Assembly (NCBI RefSeq): GCF_003574445.1
Contig: NZ_KZ984550.1
Coordinates: 310,001-374,000, forward strand
Direction: 5' to 3'
Source: Streptomyces sp. YIM 130001
Lineage (GTDB): Bacteria; Actinomycetota; Actinomycetes; Streptomycetales; Streptomycetaceae
DNA length: 64,000 nucleotides
This document shows, piece after piece, positions 54,078-64,000 of the stretch. Both the position numbers and the translations under genes were made by a program. Below the pieces are notes generated by a model, which searched no databases, had not been told where the DNA came from, and saw only the letters and a list, made by a program, of their open reading frames with translations. The first letter of the stretch is position 1. Each line of letters starts with the position of its first letter.

Positions 54078-55457
54078 TCAGAACACCTTCCCGGGGTTCA
54101 GGATCCCCAGGGGGTCGAACGTCGACTTCACGCCCCGGTGCAGTTCGAGGGAGACCGGGCCGAGCTCGCGGGCCAGCCATTCCTTCTTGAGTACGCCCAC
54201 GCCGTGCTCTCCGGTGATCGTGCCGCCGAGCTCCAGGCCGAGGGCCATGATCTCGTCGAAGGACTCGCGTGCGCGGCGCGATTCGTCGGGGTCGCCCGCG
54301 TCGAAGCAGACCGTCGGGTGGGTGTTGCCGTCGCCCGCGTGCGCGCAGACGCCGATGGTCAGATCGAACTTCTCGGCGATCCGCGCCGTGCCGTCGAGCA
54401 TGGCGCCCAACTGCGAACGCGGTACGCACACGTCGTCGATCATCGTCGTACCCTTCACCGCCTCGAGCGCGACGAGCGACAACCGCCGTGCCTGCAGCAG
54501 GAGTTCGGACTCGGCACGGTCTTCCGCCGGCACGACCTGGGTGGCACCCGCAGCCGTGCACAGGGCGCCGACCGCGGCGAGGTCGGCGGCCGGGTCGGCG
54601 GTGTCGAAGGCGCAGAGCAGCAGCGCCTCGGTGGTCTCCGGCAGGCCCATCTGCGCCATGTCGTTGACGGCCCGGATGGTCGTACGGTCCATGATCTCGA
54701 GCAGCGACGGCACGTGGCCCTCGGCCATGATCCGGCAGACCGCGTCGCAGGCGGCCGCGCCGGACGTGAACTCGGCGGCGAGCACCAACTGGACGGGCGG
54801 CCGCGGCTTCAGGGCGAGCACGGCGCGCACGACGACACCGAGGCTGCCCTCGGAACCCACGAAGAGGCGGGTGAGGTCGTACCCCGCGACGCCCTTGGCG
54901 GTACGCCGACCGGTGCTGAGCAGGCGGCCGTCGGCGAGGACGACGTCGAGGCCGAGGACGTACTCGGCGGTGACTCCGTACTTGACGCAGCACAGGCCGC
55001 CGGAGGCGGTGCCGATGTTCCCGCCGATCGTGCATTCCTCCCAACTGGAAGGATCCGGCGGGTAGTAGAGGCCCTGCTCGTCGACCGCGCGGGACAGCAC
55101 CGCATTGACCACACCCGGTTCGACGACGGCGATGCGGTCGACGGGGTCGATCTCCAGGATGCTGTCCATCCGCACCAGGGACAGGACGATCCAGCCGTCG
55201 CCGGAGTTGGCCGCGCCGGACAGGCCGGTGCGGGCGCCTTGCGGGACGACGGGGACGCGCTCCTCGGTCGCCGTGCGCATCACGTGCTGCACCTGCTCGA
55301 CCGTCCGCGGCAGAACCACCACCGCGGGGGTGCCGGCCTCGCAGAAGCTCGCCATGTCGTGTCCGTAGCTACGGGTGATGTCGGGGTCCGTGAGGACGGC
55401 GTCGGCGGGCAGGCCCGCGCGCAGGAGCTCGGCAAGCCGTTCGGAAGCAGCGTCCAT
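54078..55457 (-). CDS. FAD-linked oxidase, GlcD / D-2-hydroxyacid dehydrogenase type
   Basis: 459 residues from ATG 55457. The FAD-binding PCMH/VAO domain spans PAVVVLPRTVEQVQHVMRTATEERVPVVPQGARTGLSGAANSGDGWIVLSLVRMD, DPSSWEECTIGGNIGTASGGLCCVKYG and GYDLTRLFVGSEGSLGVVVRAVLAL. The C-terminal FAD-oxidase domain contains GVCAHAGDGNTHPTVCFD and GGTITGEHGVGVLKKEWLARELG, with the usual metal-binding His residues. The protein oxidises a 2-hydroxyacid (glycolate, D-lactate or similar) to the keto acid. There are no GlcE/GlcF partners, so a stand-alone dehydrogenase of the D-lactate dehydrogenase type is more likely. Confidence 0.93.
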   Translation of the reverse strand: MDAASERLAELLRAGLPADAVLTDPDITRSYGHDMASFCEAGTPAVVVLPRTVEQVQHVMRTATEERVPVVPQGARTGLSGAANSGDGWIVLSLVRMDSILEIDPVDRIAVVEPGVVNAVLSRAVDEQGLYYPPDPSSWEECTIGGNIGTASGGLCCVKYGVTAEYVLGLDVVLADGRLLSTGRRTAKGVAGYDLTRLFVGSEGSLGVVVRAVLALKPRPPVQLVLAAEFTSGAAACDAVCRIMAEGHVPSLLEIMDRTTIRAVNDMAQMGLPETTEALLLCAFDTADPAADLAAVGALCTAAGATQVVPAEDRAESELLLQARRLSLVALEAVKGTTMIDDVCVPRSQLGAMLDGTARIAEKFDLTIGVCAHAGDGNTHPTVCFDAGDPDESRRARESFDEIMALGLELGGTITGEHGVGVLKKEWLARELGPVSLELHRGVKSTFDPLGILNPGKVF

Positions 55458-55554
55458 GATCCAAGGGTGGCACTCGGGGCCATCGGTGTGAACCCGTATG
55501 CGAACCCGTTCCGGTGCACCGATGTGCTCGTCGTACTGGCGCACAGTGTCGGCC

Positions 55555-57201
55555 ATGGAGCTGGAGATGGAGTACGAACAGGAATCGCCTGCGCGGACCG
55601 CGCCCTCGCCCGCACCGGCCCCGCCTTCGCCGACCCCGTCCTCGGGGACGTCGTCCTCGCGCACCCGGCCCCGTCGCCACTCCCCCGTCGCGCGGCGGGC
55701 GCTGTTCGCATCGGTGGCGGGCTGCGCGGCCGTGGCCGGTGTGCTGACCCTCGTCCCGTGGGGCGACGACGGAGCGCCGCCCGCGCCGGGGCCTTCGGGC
55801 CGGGCGACGCTGGCCGCCGGGGCGGGCGTACCGGCGGCGCTGCCCGATCTGACGGCGCTGATCAGCGAGCGCAGCGCGCATGTCACCAAGCATCCGAAGG
55901 ACGACGAGTCGTGGGCGGTGCTCGGCTCGGCGTACGTGGAGCAGGGGCGCAGGACCGGCAACCACGCCGTCTACCCGCAGGCCGAGCATGCGCTGAAGAC
56001 TTCGCTCGGCGTCCGGCCGCAGGGCAACGTGGACGCACTCCAGGGCCTCACCGCGCTGGCCAACGCGCGGCACGACTACCGGGCAGCGAAGAAGTGGGGC
56101 GAGCAGGCCCTGGCCGCCTCGCCGGCGCGCTGGACCGTGCACGCGCAGCTCATCGACACGTACACCCAGCTCGGCGACGCGAAGCGGGTCGACGCCTCGC
56201 TCGAGAAGCTGCAGAAGTACGGCAAGGGGCCCGCGGTCCTCGCCGGTGCCTCGCAGGTGTACCGGGACCGGGGCTGGCGGGAGGACGCGACGGCCGGGCT
56301 CTCGGACGCGGTGGCGCTGGCCGGCTCGCCCGCCGAGCAGGCGGAGTACCAGCACCGGATGGGCGAACTGGCCTGGGAGCGGGGCGAGGCGGCCGAGGCG
56401 CTGCGCTGGTTCGACGACGCCCTGCGGGCCGACCCGACGCATCACGCCTCGCTCGCGGGCCGCGCGCGGGCACTCACCGGACTCGACCGCGGGACGGAGG
56501 CGCTGACCGTCTACCGGTCCGCGTACACCAAGCAGCCACTGCCCCGATATGCCCTCGAACTGGGCGAGTTGTACGAGTCACTCGGCCTCGGTCCGGCGGC
56601 CCGCGCCCAGTACGAACGGCTGCGGACGCGGCTCGCCCAGGACGCGGCGGCCGGAGTCGGGGACGGCTGGGTGCTCGGCCTTTTCGAGGCGGACCACGGC
56701 GAACCGGACGCCGCGGTGAAGCGGCTCGAGGCGGAGTGGAAGCGGCATCCGGGGCACCAGGTCGCGGACGCGCTCGGTTGGGCGCTGCATCGGGCGGGCG
56801 ACGACAAGAAGGCGGACAAGTTCGCGGAGAAGGCGATGAAGGACGGCCCGCACAGCGCGCTCTTCGCCTACCACCGGGCGGAGATCCAGCGGGGTTTGAA
56901 GGATCCGGGCGCGGCCCGGCGCTACTTCCAGGAGGCGCTGCGCATCAACCCGCACTTCTCCCCGCTGCTCGCCCCCGCGGCACGCCAGGCTCTGGAGGAA
57001 CTCGGCGAGCCGACGGAGGACGGCCCGGCCCAGATGCAACCCCCGACCCCCGAGCCGGCCACCCCGCCCCGGCCGTCGTCCAAGCCGACCCCGCCCCGAG
57101 CCACCGCGAAGCCGAAGCCGGCTCCGCCTCGGCAGTCCACCGAACCGACCCCGCCCGCGCAGACGAACAAGCCGTCTCCGAAGCCGGAGCCCGCACGCTG
57201 A
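55555..57201 (+). CDS. Membrane-anchored TPR-repeat protein
   Basis: 548 residues from ATG 55555 (an upstream in-frame start at 55498 is also possible). A Pro/Ser/Thr-rich cytosolic N-terminus is followed by a TM anchor RRALFASVAGCAAVAGVLTLVPW and an extracytoplasmic array of eight or more tetratricopeptide repeats: WAVLGSAYVEQGRRTG, ALQGLTALANARHDYRAAKKWGEQAL, HAQLIDTYTQLGDAKRV, YQHRMGELAWERGEAAEALRWFDDAL and others. The last 60 residues are a Pro/Lys-rich, PTPP-like tail that may penetrate the cell wall. TPR arrays bind partner proteins. No enzymatic domain is seen. Confidence 0.88.
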   Translation: MELEMEYEQESPARTAPSPAPAPPSPTPSSGTSSSRTRPRRHSPVARRALFASVAGCAAVAGVLTLVPWGDDGAPPAPGPSGRATLAAGAGVPAALPDLTALISERSAHVTKHPKDDESWAVLGSAYVEQGRRTGNHAVYPQAEHALKTSLGVRPQGNVDALQGLTALANARHDYRAAKKWGEQALAASPARWTVHAQLIDTYTQLGDAKRVDASLEKLQKYGKGPAVLAGASQVYRDRGWREDATAGLSDAVALAGSPAEQAEYQHRMGELAWERGEAAEALRWFDDALRADPTHHASLAGRARALTGLDRGTEALTVYRSAYTKQPLPRYALELGELYESLGLGPAARAQYERLRTRLAQDAAAGVGDGWVLGLFEADHGEPDAAVKRLEAEWKRHPGHQVADALGWALHRAGDDKKADKFAEKAMKDGPHSALFAYHRAEIQRGLKDPGAARRYFQEALRINPHFSPLLAPAARQALEELGEPTEDGPAQMQPPTPEPATPPRPSSKPTPPRATAKPKPAPPRQSTEPTPPAQTNKPSPKPEPAR

Positions 57202-57245
57202 GCCCCGGGCGTCACCCCCGGCCGACGCCCGGCAGAACGAAACCG

Positions 57246-57278
57246 CGGCGGGGTGCGCACAATGCACGCACCCCGCCG
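57246..57278. terminator. Bidirectional terminator between the TPR gene and hpd
   Basis: CGGCGGGGTGCG (57246-57257) and CGCACCCCGCCG (57267-57278) form a perfect 12-bp stem with a nine-base loop between convergent stops, 11 bases from the hpd stop. Confidence 0.85.
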
Positions 57279-57288
57279 AGACCCAGAA

Positions 57289-59036
<1,748 letters not shown>

Positions 59037-59093
59037 GTTCTCCGCCCCTCGGCGTCCGCGCACGGGGTGACCGAGGTGACCGAGGTGACGTGA

Positions 59094-59741
59094 GTGAACT
59101 TCTGGGAGTACCTGGACAGTCGCCACCAACAGCTCCTGACGGATGCCTATCAACACGCGAGCGCCGTCTTCCAGTGCATGGTGGTGGCCACCGTCATCGG
59201 CGTGCTGATCGGCGTGGCCACGTACCGCAGCGACTGGGCGGGCAGTGTGGCCACCACCGCGACGTCGACGATCCTGACGATCCCCTCGCTCGCGATGATC
59301 GGTCTGCTGATCCCGATCGTCGGACTCGGCGTCGCACCGACGGTGGTGGCGCTCACCCTGTACGGGCTGCTGCCGATCGTGCGGAACGCGATCGTGGGTC
59401 TGCGCGGAGTCGACTCGACCCTGGTGGACGCGGCCCGCGGCATCGGGATGTCCCGTACGGCGCAGCTGCTGAAGGTCGAACTGCCGCTGGCCTGGCCGCC
59501 GATCCTGACCGGGATCCGCGTCGCCACCCAGATGCTGATGGGCATCGCCGCGATCGCCGCGTTCGCCTCGGGCCCCGGGCTCGGCAACGAGATCTTCCGC
59601 GGCATCGCCTCTCTCGGCAGCAAGAACGCTCTCAACCAGGTGCTCGCGGGCACGCTCGGCATCGTCGTTCTGGCCCTGCTCTTCGACGCCGCGTACGTCC
59701 TCATCGGACGACTGACCATCCCGAGGGGGATCCGTGCCTGA
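59094..59741 (+). CDS. Osmoprotectant ABC transporter permease (first)
   Basis: 215 residues from GTG 59094. Five TM segments. The permease signature of the betaine/choline type is HASAVFQCMVVATVIGVLIGVATYRSDWAG, then TILTIPSLAMIGLLIPIVGLGVAPTVVALTLYGLLPIVRNAIVGLRGVDSTLVDAARGIGMSRTAQLLKVELPLAWPPILTGIRVATQMLMG, with the EAA-like loop. It overlaps the ATPase gene by eight bases. The four-gene order permease, ATPase, permease, binding protein matches OpuB/OpuC-like systems for glycine betaine, carnitine or choline. Confidence 0.92.
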   Translation: MNFWEYLDSRHQQLLTDAYQHASAVFQCMVVATVIGVLIGVATYRSDWAGSVATTATSTILTIPSLAMIGLLIPIVGLGVAPTVVALTLYGLLPIVRNAIVGLRGVDSTLVDAARGIGMSRTAQLLKVELPLAWPPILTGIRVATQMLMGIAAIAAFASGPGLGNEIFRGIASLGSKNALNQVLAGTLGIVVLALLFDAAYVLIGRLTIPRGIRA

Positions 59742-61056
59742 ATCCGCGACGACCAGCGGGGCCACGTCGAGCGGCGCCACGGCCGCGAGCGCCGACGGCG
59801 CAACGGGCTCCGGTTCCGGCGAATCGGCGACCACCGGCGCCACCATCGAGTTGGAGAACCTCACCAAGCGCTATCCGGGCGCCGCCGACGCGGCGGTGGA
59901 CAGCGTCAACATGGAGATCAAGGCGGGCGAACTCGTCATCTTCGTGGGCCCGTCGGGCTGCGGGAAGTCCACCACCCTGAAGATGATCAACCGCCTCATC
60001 GAGCCGACCGGCGGCCGTATCCGGATCGGTGGCGAGGACGTCACCGACATGGACTCGGTCAAGCTGCGCCGCAAGATCGGGTACGCGATCCAGTCGTCGG
60101 GTCTCTTCCCGCACATGACGGTCGCTCAGAACATCGCCCTCGTACCGAAGATGGTCGGGTGGTCGAAGTCGAGGATCAAGGGCAGGGTCGAGGAGATGCT
60201 GGACCTGGTCGGCCTCGATCCGGGCGAGTTCCGCAGCCGCTATCCGCGCCAGCTGTCCGGCGGTCAGCAGCAGCGGGTGGGTGTGGCGCGGGCGCTCGCG
60301 GCCGATCCGCCGGTGCTGCTGATGGACGAGCCGTTCGGCGCGGTGGACCCGATCACCCGCGACCATCTGCAGGACGAACTGATCCGTCTGCAGCACGAGT
60401 TGCACAAGACGATCGTCTTCGTGACGCACGACTTCGACGAGGCGATCAAGCTGGGCGACCGGATCGCGGTGCTCAGGGAGCACTCGCACATCGCCCAGTT
60501 CGACACCCCGGAGGCCATCCTCACCAACCCGGCCGACGACTTCGTGTCCGGCTTCGTCGGCGCGGGCGCGGCCCTGAAGCGCCTCAACCTCACCCGGGTA
60601 CGGGACGTGGAGATCAGCGACTACCCGACGGTGACGGTGGACGACCCGCTGCAGGACATCTTCGACAAGCTCCGCTCCGGCAAGGTCAACGAGATCCTGC
60701 TGCTCGACAAGCGCCGCCGCCCGTACAAATGGCTGCGTCGCGGCGATCTGATGCGCGCCCGGGGTTCGCTGGCCCGGGCGGGCACCCTGGTACACGACAC
60801 GGTGACCAGGGACGCCACCCTGCGCGACGCACTGGAGGCGGTCCTCACCGACAACGCGGGCCGGGTGGCGGTCACCGGACGGCGCGGCGCGTACGAGGGC
60901 GTCGTCGACATGCAGACCCTGATGAACTCGGTGCACGAACTCCTCGAGGCCGACCGCCTCGACGCGGTGGAGCACCAGCACGAACTGGAGGAGCAGCGGG
61001 CCGACCGGACCAAGGACTCGCAGGAGGGCGGCGGTATCGGGGAGGTGTCCCGGTGA
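59734..61056 (+). CDS. Osmoprotectant ABC transporter ATPase with CBS domains
   Basis: 440 residues from GTG 59734. A Ser/Ala/Gly-rich N-terminus of about 35 residues precedes the nucleotide-binding domain: ENLTKRYPGAADAAVDSVNMEIKAGELVIFVGPSGCGKSTTLKMINRLI (Walker A), IGYAIQSSGLFPHMTVAQNI (Q-loop), LSGGQQQRVGVARALAADPPVLLMDEPFGAVDP (signature, Walker B) and FVTHDFDEAIKLGDRI. Residues about 290-410 are paired CBS domains (DYPTVTVDDPLQDIFDKLRSGKVNEILLLDK and DATLRDALEAVLTDNAGRVAVTG), which in OpuA sense ionic strength or c-di-AMP. It energises the two permeases. Confidence 0.93.
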   Translation: MPESATTSGATSSGATAASADGATGSGSGESATTGATIELENLTKRYPGAADAAVDSVNMEIKAGELVIFVGPSGCGKSTTLKMINRLIEPTGGRIRIGGEDVTDMDSVKLRRKIGYAIQSSGLFPHMTVAQNIALVPKMVGWSKSRIKGRVEEMLDLVGLDPGEFRSRYPRQLSGGQQQRVGVARALAADPPVLLMDEPFGAVDPITRDHLQDELIRLQHELHKTIVFVTHDFDEAIKLGDRIAVLREHSHIAQFDTPEAILTNPADDFVSGFVGAGAALKRLNLTRVRDVEISDYPTVTVDDPLQDIFDKLRSGKVNEILLLDKRRRPYKWLRRGDLMRARGSLARAGTLVHDTVTRDATLRDALEAVLTDNAGRVAVTGRRGAYEGVVDMQTLMNSVHELLEADRLDAVEHQHELEEQRADRTKDSQEGGGIGEVSR

Positions 61057-61925
61057 GCCGCGACAGCAAGTCGCCACCCGCCGAGACCCGGCACGAGGGC
61101 TCGCACGAGGTGAAGGGTCACTCGTTCCGCGACGCGGGCGAGGCGGAGGCGGAAGCGCTGCCACCGCAGCCCTCACGCGGACCCGAGCGCCGGATCGGCT
61201 GGCCCCAACTGGTCATCCTGCCGGTGGTGTTGGTGCTGATCCTGCTCGCCACCTGGCTCTGGTTCCAGCAGGCGAAGCTGGACTCCATCTCCGAGAACGC
61301 CTTGTCCGGGGACAAGGTGACCAAGGCCCTGTTTCAGCACATCAAGTTGACCGCGATCTCCACGTTCTTCGTCCTGATCATCGCGATCCCACTCGGCATC
61401 CTGCTGACCCGCGGCGCGTTCCGCAAGGCCGCTCCGGTCGCGATGATCCTCGCCAACATGGGCCAGGCAACCCCCGCGATCGGCCTGCTCGCGCTGCTCG
61501 TCATCTGGATGGGCACGGGCATGAAGGCCGCCCTGTACGGCATCATCATCTACGCCGTACTGCCGGTCCTCTCCAACACGATCGCCGGTCTGAAGGCCAA
61601 CGACCCGACCCTGCTCGAGGCCGCCCGCGGCATCGGCATGTCCCCGGTCGGCGTGCTCAGCAAGGTCGAACTCCCGCTCGCCGTACCGCTGATCCTGGCC
61701 GGCGTACGCACGGCCCTCGTCCTGAACGTCGGCACCGCCACCCTCGCCACGTACGGAGGCGGCGGCGGGCTCGGCGACCTGATCACCACCGGCATCACCA
61801 ACCAGCGGATGCCGGTCCTGATGCTCGGCTCCATCCTGACGGTGGTCCTCGCCCTGCTGATCGACTGGCTGGGTTCGCTCGCCGAGCAGATGCTGCGGCC
61901 GCGCGGTCTGGAGGGGACGACATGA
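61053..61925 (+). CDS. Osmoprotectant ABC transporter permease (second)
   Basis: 290 residues from GTG 61053, overlapping the ATPase stop as GTGA. A 50-residue charged N-terminus precedes TM segments LVILPVVLVLILLATWLWF, TAISTFFVLIIAIPLGILLTRGAF and others, with the permease loop NMGQATPAIGLLALLVIWMGTGMKAALYGIIIYAVLPVLSNTIAGLKANDPTLLEAARGIGMSPVGVLSKVELPLAVPLILAGVR. It pairs with the first permease. It ends four bases into the binding protein gene, so all four genes are coupled. Confidence 0.92.
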   Translation: MSRDSKSPPAETRHEGSHEVKGHSFRDAGEAEAEALPPQPSRGPERRIGWPQLVILPVVLVLILLATWLWFQQAKLDSISENALSGDKVTKALFQHIKLTAISTFFVLIIAIPLGILLTRGAFRKAAPVAMILANMGQATPAIGLLALLVIWMGTGMKAALYGIIIYAVLPVLSNTIAGLKANDPTLLEAARGIGMSPVGVLSKVELPLAVPLILAGVRTALVLNVGTATLATYGGGGGLGDLITTGITNQRMPVLMLGSILTVVLALLIDWLGSLAEQMLRPRGLEGTT

Positions 61926-62902
61926 GGTTCCGGCGCACCACACCGACCGCCGCACTCGCGAGCGCACTGCTCGCCGCCTCACTCCTGGCCGGCTGCGGCC
62001 TGAGCAGCGGATCACCGATGGTCGACGAGGTGGAGCCCGGCACGGTCGGCCGCGGAAAGCCCCTCGACGGGGCCAAACTGACCGTCACCTCCAAGGAGTT
62101 CACCGAGCAGCTGATCCTCGGCGCGATCATGGGCATCGCCTTCGAGGCGGCGGGCGCGGATGTCCTCGACCGGACCGGAATCCAGGGTTCGATCGGTGCG
62201 CGCGAGGCGGTCAAGAACGGCGACGCGGACGGCATGTACGAGTACACGGGCACCGCGTGGATCACCTACCAGGGCAACTCCAAGCCCGTGCCCGACCCGC
62301 AGAAGCAGTGGCAGGTGGTCCGTGACGCCGACCGGAGCAACGGCATCGACTGGCTCCCGCCGTCCGAGCTCAACAACACCTATGCGCTGGCCATGAACCA
62401 GGCCAACGTCAAGAAGCTGAAGACCAAGACACTCTCCGACGTCGCCGCCCTGCTGAAGTCGAACCCGGGGGTGGTCACCCTCTGCGTGGAGAGCGAGTTC
62501 AACAACCGCGCCGACGGACTGCCCGGCATGAAGAAGGCGTACGGCATGAACATCCCGGCCGGCAACATCACGCAGATGGACTCCGGAATCATCTACACCC
62601 AGGCGTCCAAGGGCAGTTGCACCTACGGCGAGGTCTACACGACGGACGGCCGCATCCAGGCGATGAAGCTGACCGTCATGGAGGACGACAAGAAGGCCTT
62701 TCCCAACTACAACGCCGCCCCGTCCATCAACTCCAAGGCCCTCGAGAAGCACCCGGAGATCGCAGAGATCCTCGCCCCGATCACTGCCGAGCTCGACAAC
62801 ACCGTCGCCCAACGCCTCAGCGCCAAGGTCGACGTGGACGGCGAGGACCCCCACCAGGTGGCCCTCGACTGGATGCTCGACGAGGGCTTCGTGAAGGAGT
62901 GA
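61922..62902 (+). CDS. Osmoprotectant-binding lipoprotein (OpuAC/ProX type)
   Basis: 326 residues from ATG 61922. A signal peptide with lipobox LLAGC is followed by the OpuAC domain: KLTVTSKEFTEQLILGAIMGIAFEAAGADVLDRTGIQGSIGAREAVKNGDADGMYEYTGTAWITYQG, ELNNTYALAMNQANVKKLKTKTLSDVAALLKSNPGVVTLCVESEFNNRADGL, and the KGSCTYGEVYTTDGRIQAMKLTVMEDDKKAFPNYNAAPSINSKALEKHPEIAEIL half. The aromatic residues YEYTGTAW fit the cage for a quaternary amine. Specificity could be glycine betaine, choline or carnitine. Confidence 0.93.
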   Translation: MRFRRTTPTAALASALLAASLLAGCGLSSGSPMVDEVEPGTVGRGKPLDGAKLTVTSKEFTEQLILGAIMGIAFEAAGADVLDRTGIQGSIGAREAVKNGDADGMYEYTGTAWITYQGNSKPVPDPQKQWQVVRDADRSNGIDWLPPSELNNTYALAMNQANVKKLKTKTLSDVAALLKSNPGVVTLCVESEFNNRADGLPGMKKAYGMNIPAGNITQMDSGIIYTQASKGSCTYGEVYTTDGRIQAMKLTVMEDDKKAFPNYNAAPSINSKALEKHPEIAEILAPITAELDNTVAQRLSAKVDVDGEDPHQVALDWMLDEGFVKE

Positions 62903-62969
62903 CACTCCGGGGCCGCTGACCGCCCGCCGTCTGTCGTCGGCCGCCGGCCGTCAACCGCAGACTTCTCTC

Positions 62970-63001
62970 TGCAAAGCACTTGGTGCAAAGACTCCATTGC
63001 A
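62970..63001. promoter_or_regulatory. Candidate operator upstream of the ArsR gene
   Basis: TGCAAAG occurs twice with a 14-base period (62970-62976 and 62984-62990), and TTGCA at 62997-63001 forms an inverted partner to the second copy. It lies 32-63 bases before the ArsR start codon and may bind the regulator itself. Confidence 0.45.
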
Positions 63002-63032
63002 GCCGGTCCTTGGCATTTCTACGCTCGCCGCC

Positions 63033-63707
63033 ATGACCGATTCACGCGACCTCGATCCCCGTTCCCTGCGCGGCCTCGCCCACCCGTTGCGCATGCGCCT
63101 GCTCGCCGTACTGCGCGACGACGGTCCGGCCACCGCCTCTCAACTGGCCGCCAGGCTCGACGAGTCGAGCGGTTCGACCAGCTATCACCTGCGCCAGCTC
63201 GCCCGGCACCGGTTCGTGACCGAGGAGCCGGGCCGCGGCAAGGGCCGCGAGCGGTGGTGGCGGGCCGTACACCACTCGATCAACTCCGACACCGAGGATT
63301 TCTACCGCAACCCGGACCCCGAGGTCCGCGGCGCGGTGAACACCCTGCTCTACGAGATGGCCACGGGCCACGCACAGGAGCTGGGCACCTACCTGGGCAC
63401 CATGCACGAGCGTCCCGAGTGGATCGGTGGGGCGATCATGAGTGACTGGACGCTGAAGCTGACGATCGATCAAGCCCGGGCGCTGAAAGCCGAGTTGCTC
63501 GAAGTCATCGGTCGCTACGAGTCGCCCGGAACGGGTCCGGAAACCGGGGCAGGGGCAGGAACAGGAGCGGTAGCACGAGCGGAGGCAGGGCCAGGGGCAG
63601 GGCCAGACGGGGAGACGGGCGACGCGGACGAGCCGGAAGCCGCCGTGTACCGCCTGCAGGTGCACGGCTACGTACGCCCACGAGCTTCGCACCACCCCGC
63701 GTCATGA
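63033..63707 (+). CDS. ArsR-type winged-helix regulator
   Basis: 224 residues from ATG 63033. The winged helix is SLRGLAHPLRMRLLAVLRDDGPATASQLAARLDESSGSTSYHLRQLARHRFV, followed by a wing EEPGRGKGRERWWRAVHHSI. The remainder is a helical domain seen in regulators paired with MFS exporters, with a low-complexity Gly/Ala/Thr linker near residue 170 before the last 40 residues. The stop overlaps the following MFS gene as ATGA. This arrangement usually means the regulator represses the exporter until its substrate appears. No Cys-based metal site is visible. Confidence 0.9.
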   Translation: MTDSRDLDPRSLRGLAHPLRMRLLAVLRDDGPATASQLAARLDESSGSTSYHLRQLARHRFVTEEPGRGKGRERWWRAVHHSINSDTEDFYRNPDPEVRGAVNTLLYEMATGHAQELGTYLGTMHERPEWIGGAIMSDWTLKLTIDQARALKAELLEVIGRYESPGTGPETGAGAGTGAVARAEAGPGAGPDGETGDADEPEAAVYRLQVHGYVRPRASHHPAS

Positions 63708-64000
63708 ACCGTGACCGGCGGCCGCTGTACGCCGCGCTGGTTGCCAACACCGTGTCCATCGCCGGGAATTCACTGACCCTCATCGGGATCCCCTGGTTCG
63801 TGCTCGAGACGACGGGCAGCGCCACCCGGGCGGGCGTGGTGGCGTTCTGCGCGATGGTGCCGGTGATCGTGGCCTCGCTCGTCGGCGGGCCGCTCATCGA
63901 CCGCATCGGCAGACGGCGGGTCAGCATCGGGACCGATCTGCTGTGCGGCGCGGCCGTCGGCGCCGTGCCGCTGCTGCACCGTGCGGGCCTGCTCGAGTTC
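63704..64000 (+). CDS. MFS transporter, N-terminal part (runs off the window)
   Basis: 99 residues from ATG 63704 are visible. TM1-TM3 show the MFS pattern YAALVANTVSIAGNSLTLIGIPWFVLETTGSATRAGVVAFCAMVPVIVASLVGGPLIDRIGRRRVSIGTD, with the loop 2-3 motif GGPLIDRIGRRR. Coupled to the ArsR regulator by a 4-base overlap, it is probably a drug- or metabolite-efflux pump. The C-terminal two thirds are outside the window. Confidence 0.88.
   Translation, partial: MNRDRRPLYAALVANTVSIAGNSLTLIGIPWFVLETTGSATRAGVVAFCAMVPVIVASLVGGPLIDRIGRRRVSIGTDLLCGAAVGAVPLLHRAGLLEF

Overview
This is a high-GC, gene-dense chromosomal window from a Streptomyces or very close relative. The evidence is the extreme third-position GC, frequent GTG starts, an SsgA-like sporulation protein, DasR-type dre operators in front of N-acetylglucosamine PTS genes, a CysO/Mec/CysM cysteine pathway, and copies of the extragenic repeat whose core reads CCGGCGTTTGAGGAC. 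From memory and unverified, the order nagF-nagE1-nagE2, cysM-cysO, clpS, pncB, ssgG, hpd resembles the SCO29xx part of the S. coelicolor core chromosome. I see no insertion sequence, prophage, CRISPR array or secondary-metabolite cluster.

Layout. 1-12.8 kb is the more accessory part. It holds a decayed FBP-domain gene, two tandem paralogous membrane proteins, an HxlR regulator divergent from an imine-reductase-like enzyme, an ArsR-SRPBCC/DHFR-fold pair, a second pair of paralogous membrane proteins, and a GlxA-type regulator divergent from an MFS transporter. 12.8-25.9 kb carries a DUF445 protein, an SGNH hydrolase, two exported proteins of unknown function, the peroxiredoxin Bcp, a GroES-like protein, a MarR regulator divergent from an MBL hydrolase, a class A penicillin-binding protein, a three-gene ABC-2 exporter and a DUF1707 protein. 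25.9-31.5 kb holds an atypical tRNA gene, rdgB, a lipoprotein gene, rph and the GlcNAc PTS (nagF, nagE1, nagE2) with three dre sites.

31.5-43.7 kb holds an RNase Z-like MBL protein, a membrane-anchored PemK-like protein, a large nested inverted repeat and the cysteine system: a Cys-rich leader peptide, cysO and cysM, with mec separated from them by a cobalamin-riboswitch-controlled btuFCD operon. An amino-acid permease, DUF2017-clpS and the NAD-salvage pair pncB-pncA follow. 43.7-58.4 kb carries a secreted M6 metalloprotease, two RDD proteins flanking a cholesterol oxidase, ssgG, a Cys-rich regulator with a DUF3291 partner, an FAD-linked oxidase, a TPR protein and hpd with a divergent Lrp/AsnC regulator. 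58.5-64 kb is a four-gene osmoprotectant ABC operon and an ArsR regulator overlapping the start of an MFS gene that runs off the window.

How the genes work together. Regulators paired with divergent or overlapping targets recur (HxlR, ArsR, GlxA, MarR, Lrp), and most have visible inverted repeats in the shared promoter region. Nutrient sensing dominates the centre: GlcNAc through dre sites, cysteine through a leader peptide, cobalamin through a riboswitch. The items most worth a second look are the 73-nt class-I-shaped tRNA with a UAG anticodon and its own promoter and terminator (25.93-26.09 kb), the cysteine leader with C-terminally extended CysO and the displaced mec gene, the nested repeat at 33.0-33.35 kb, and the KstR-like operator in front of the cholesterol oxidase.
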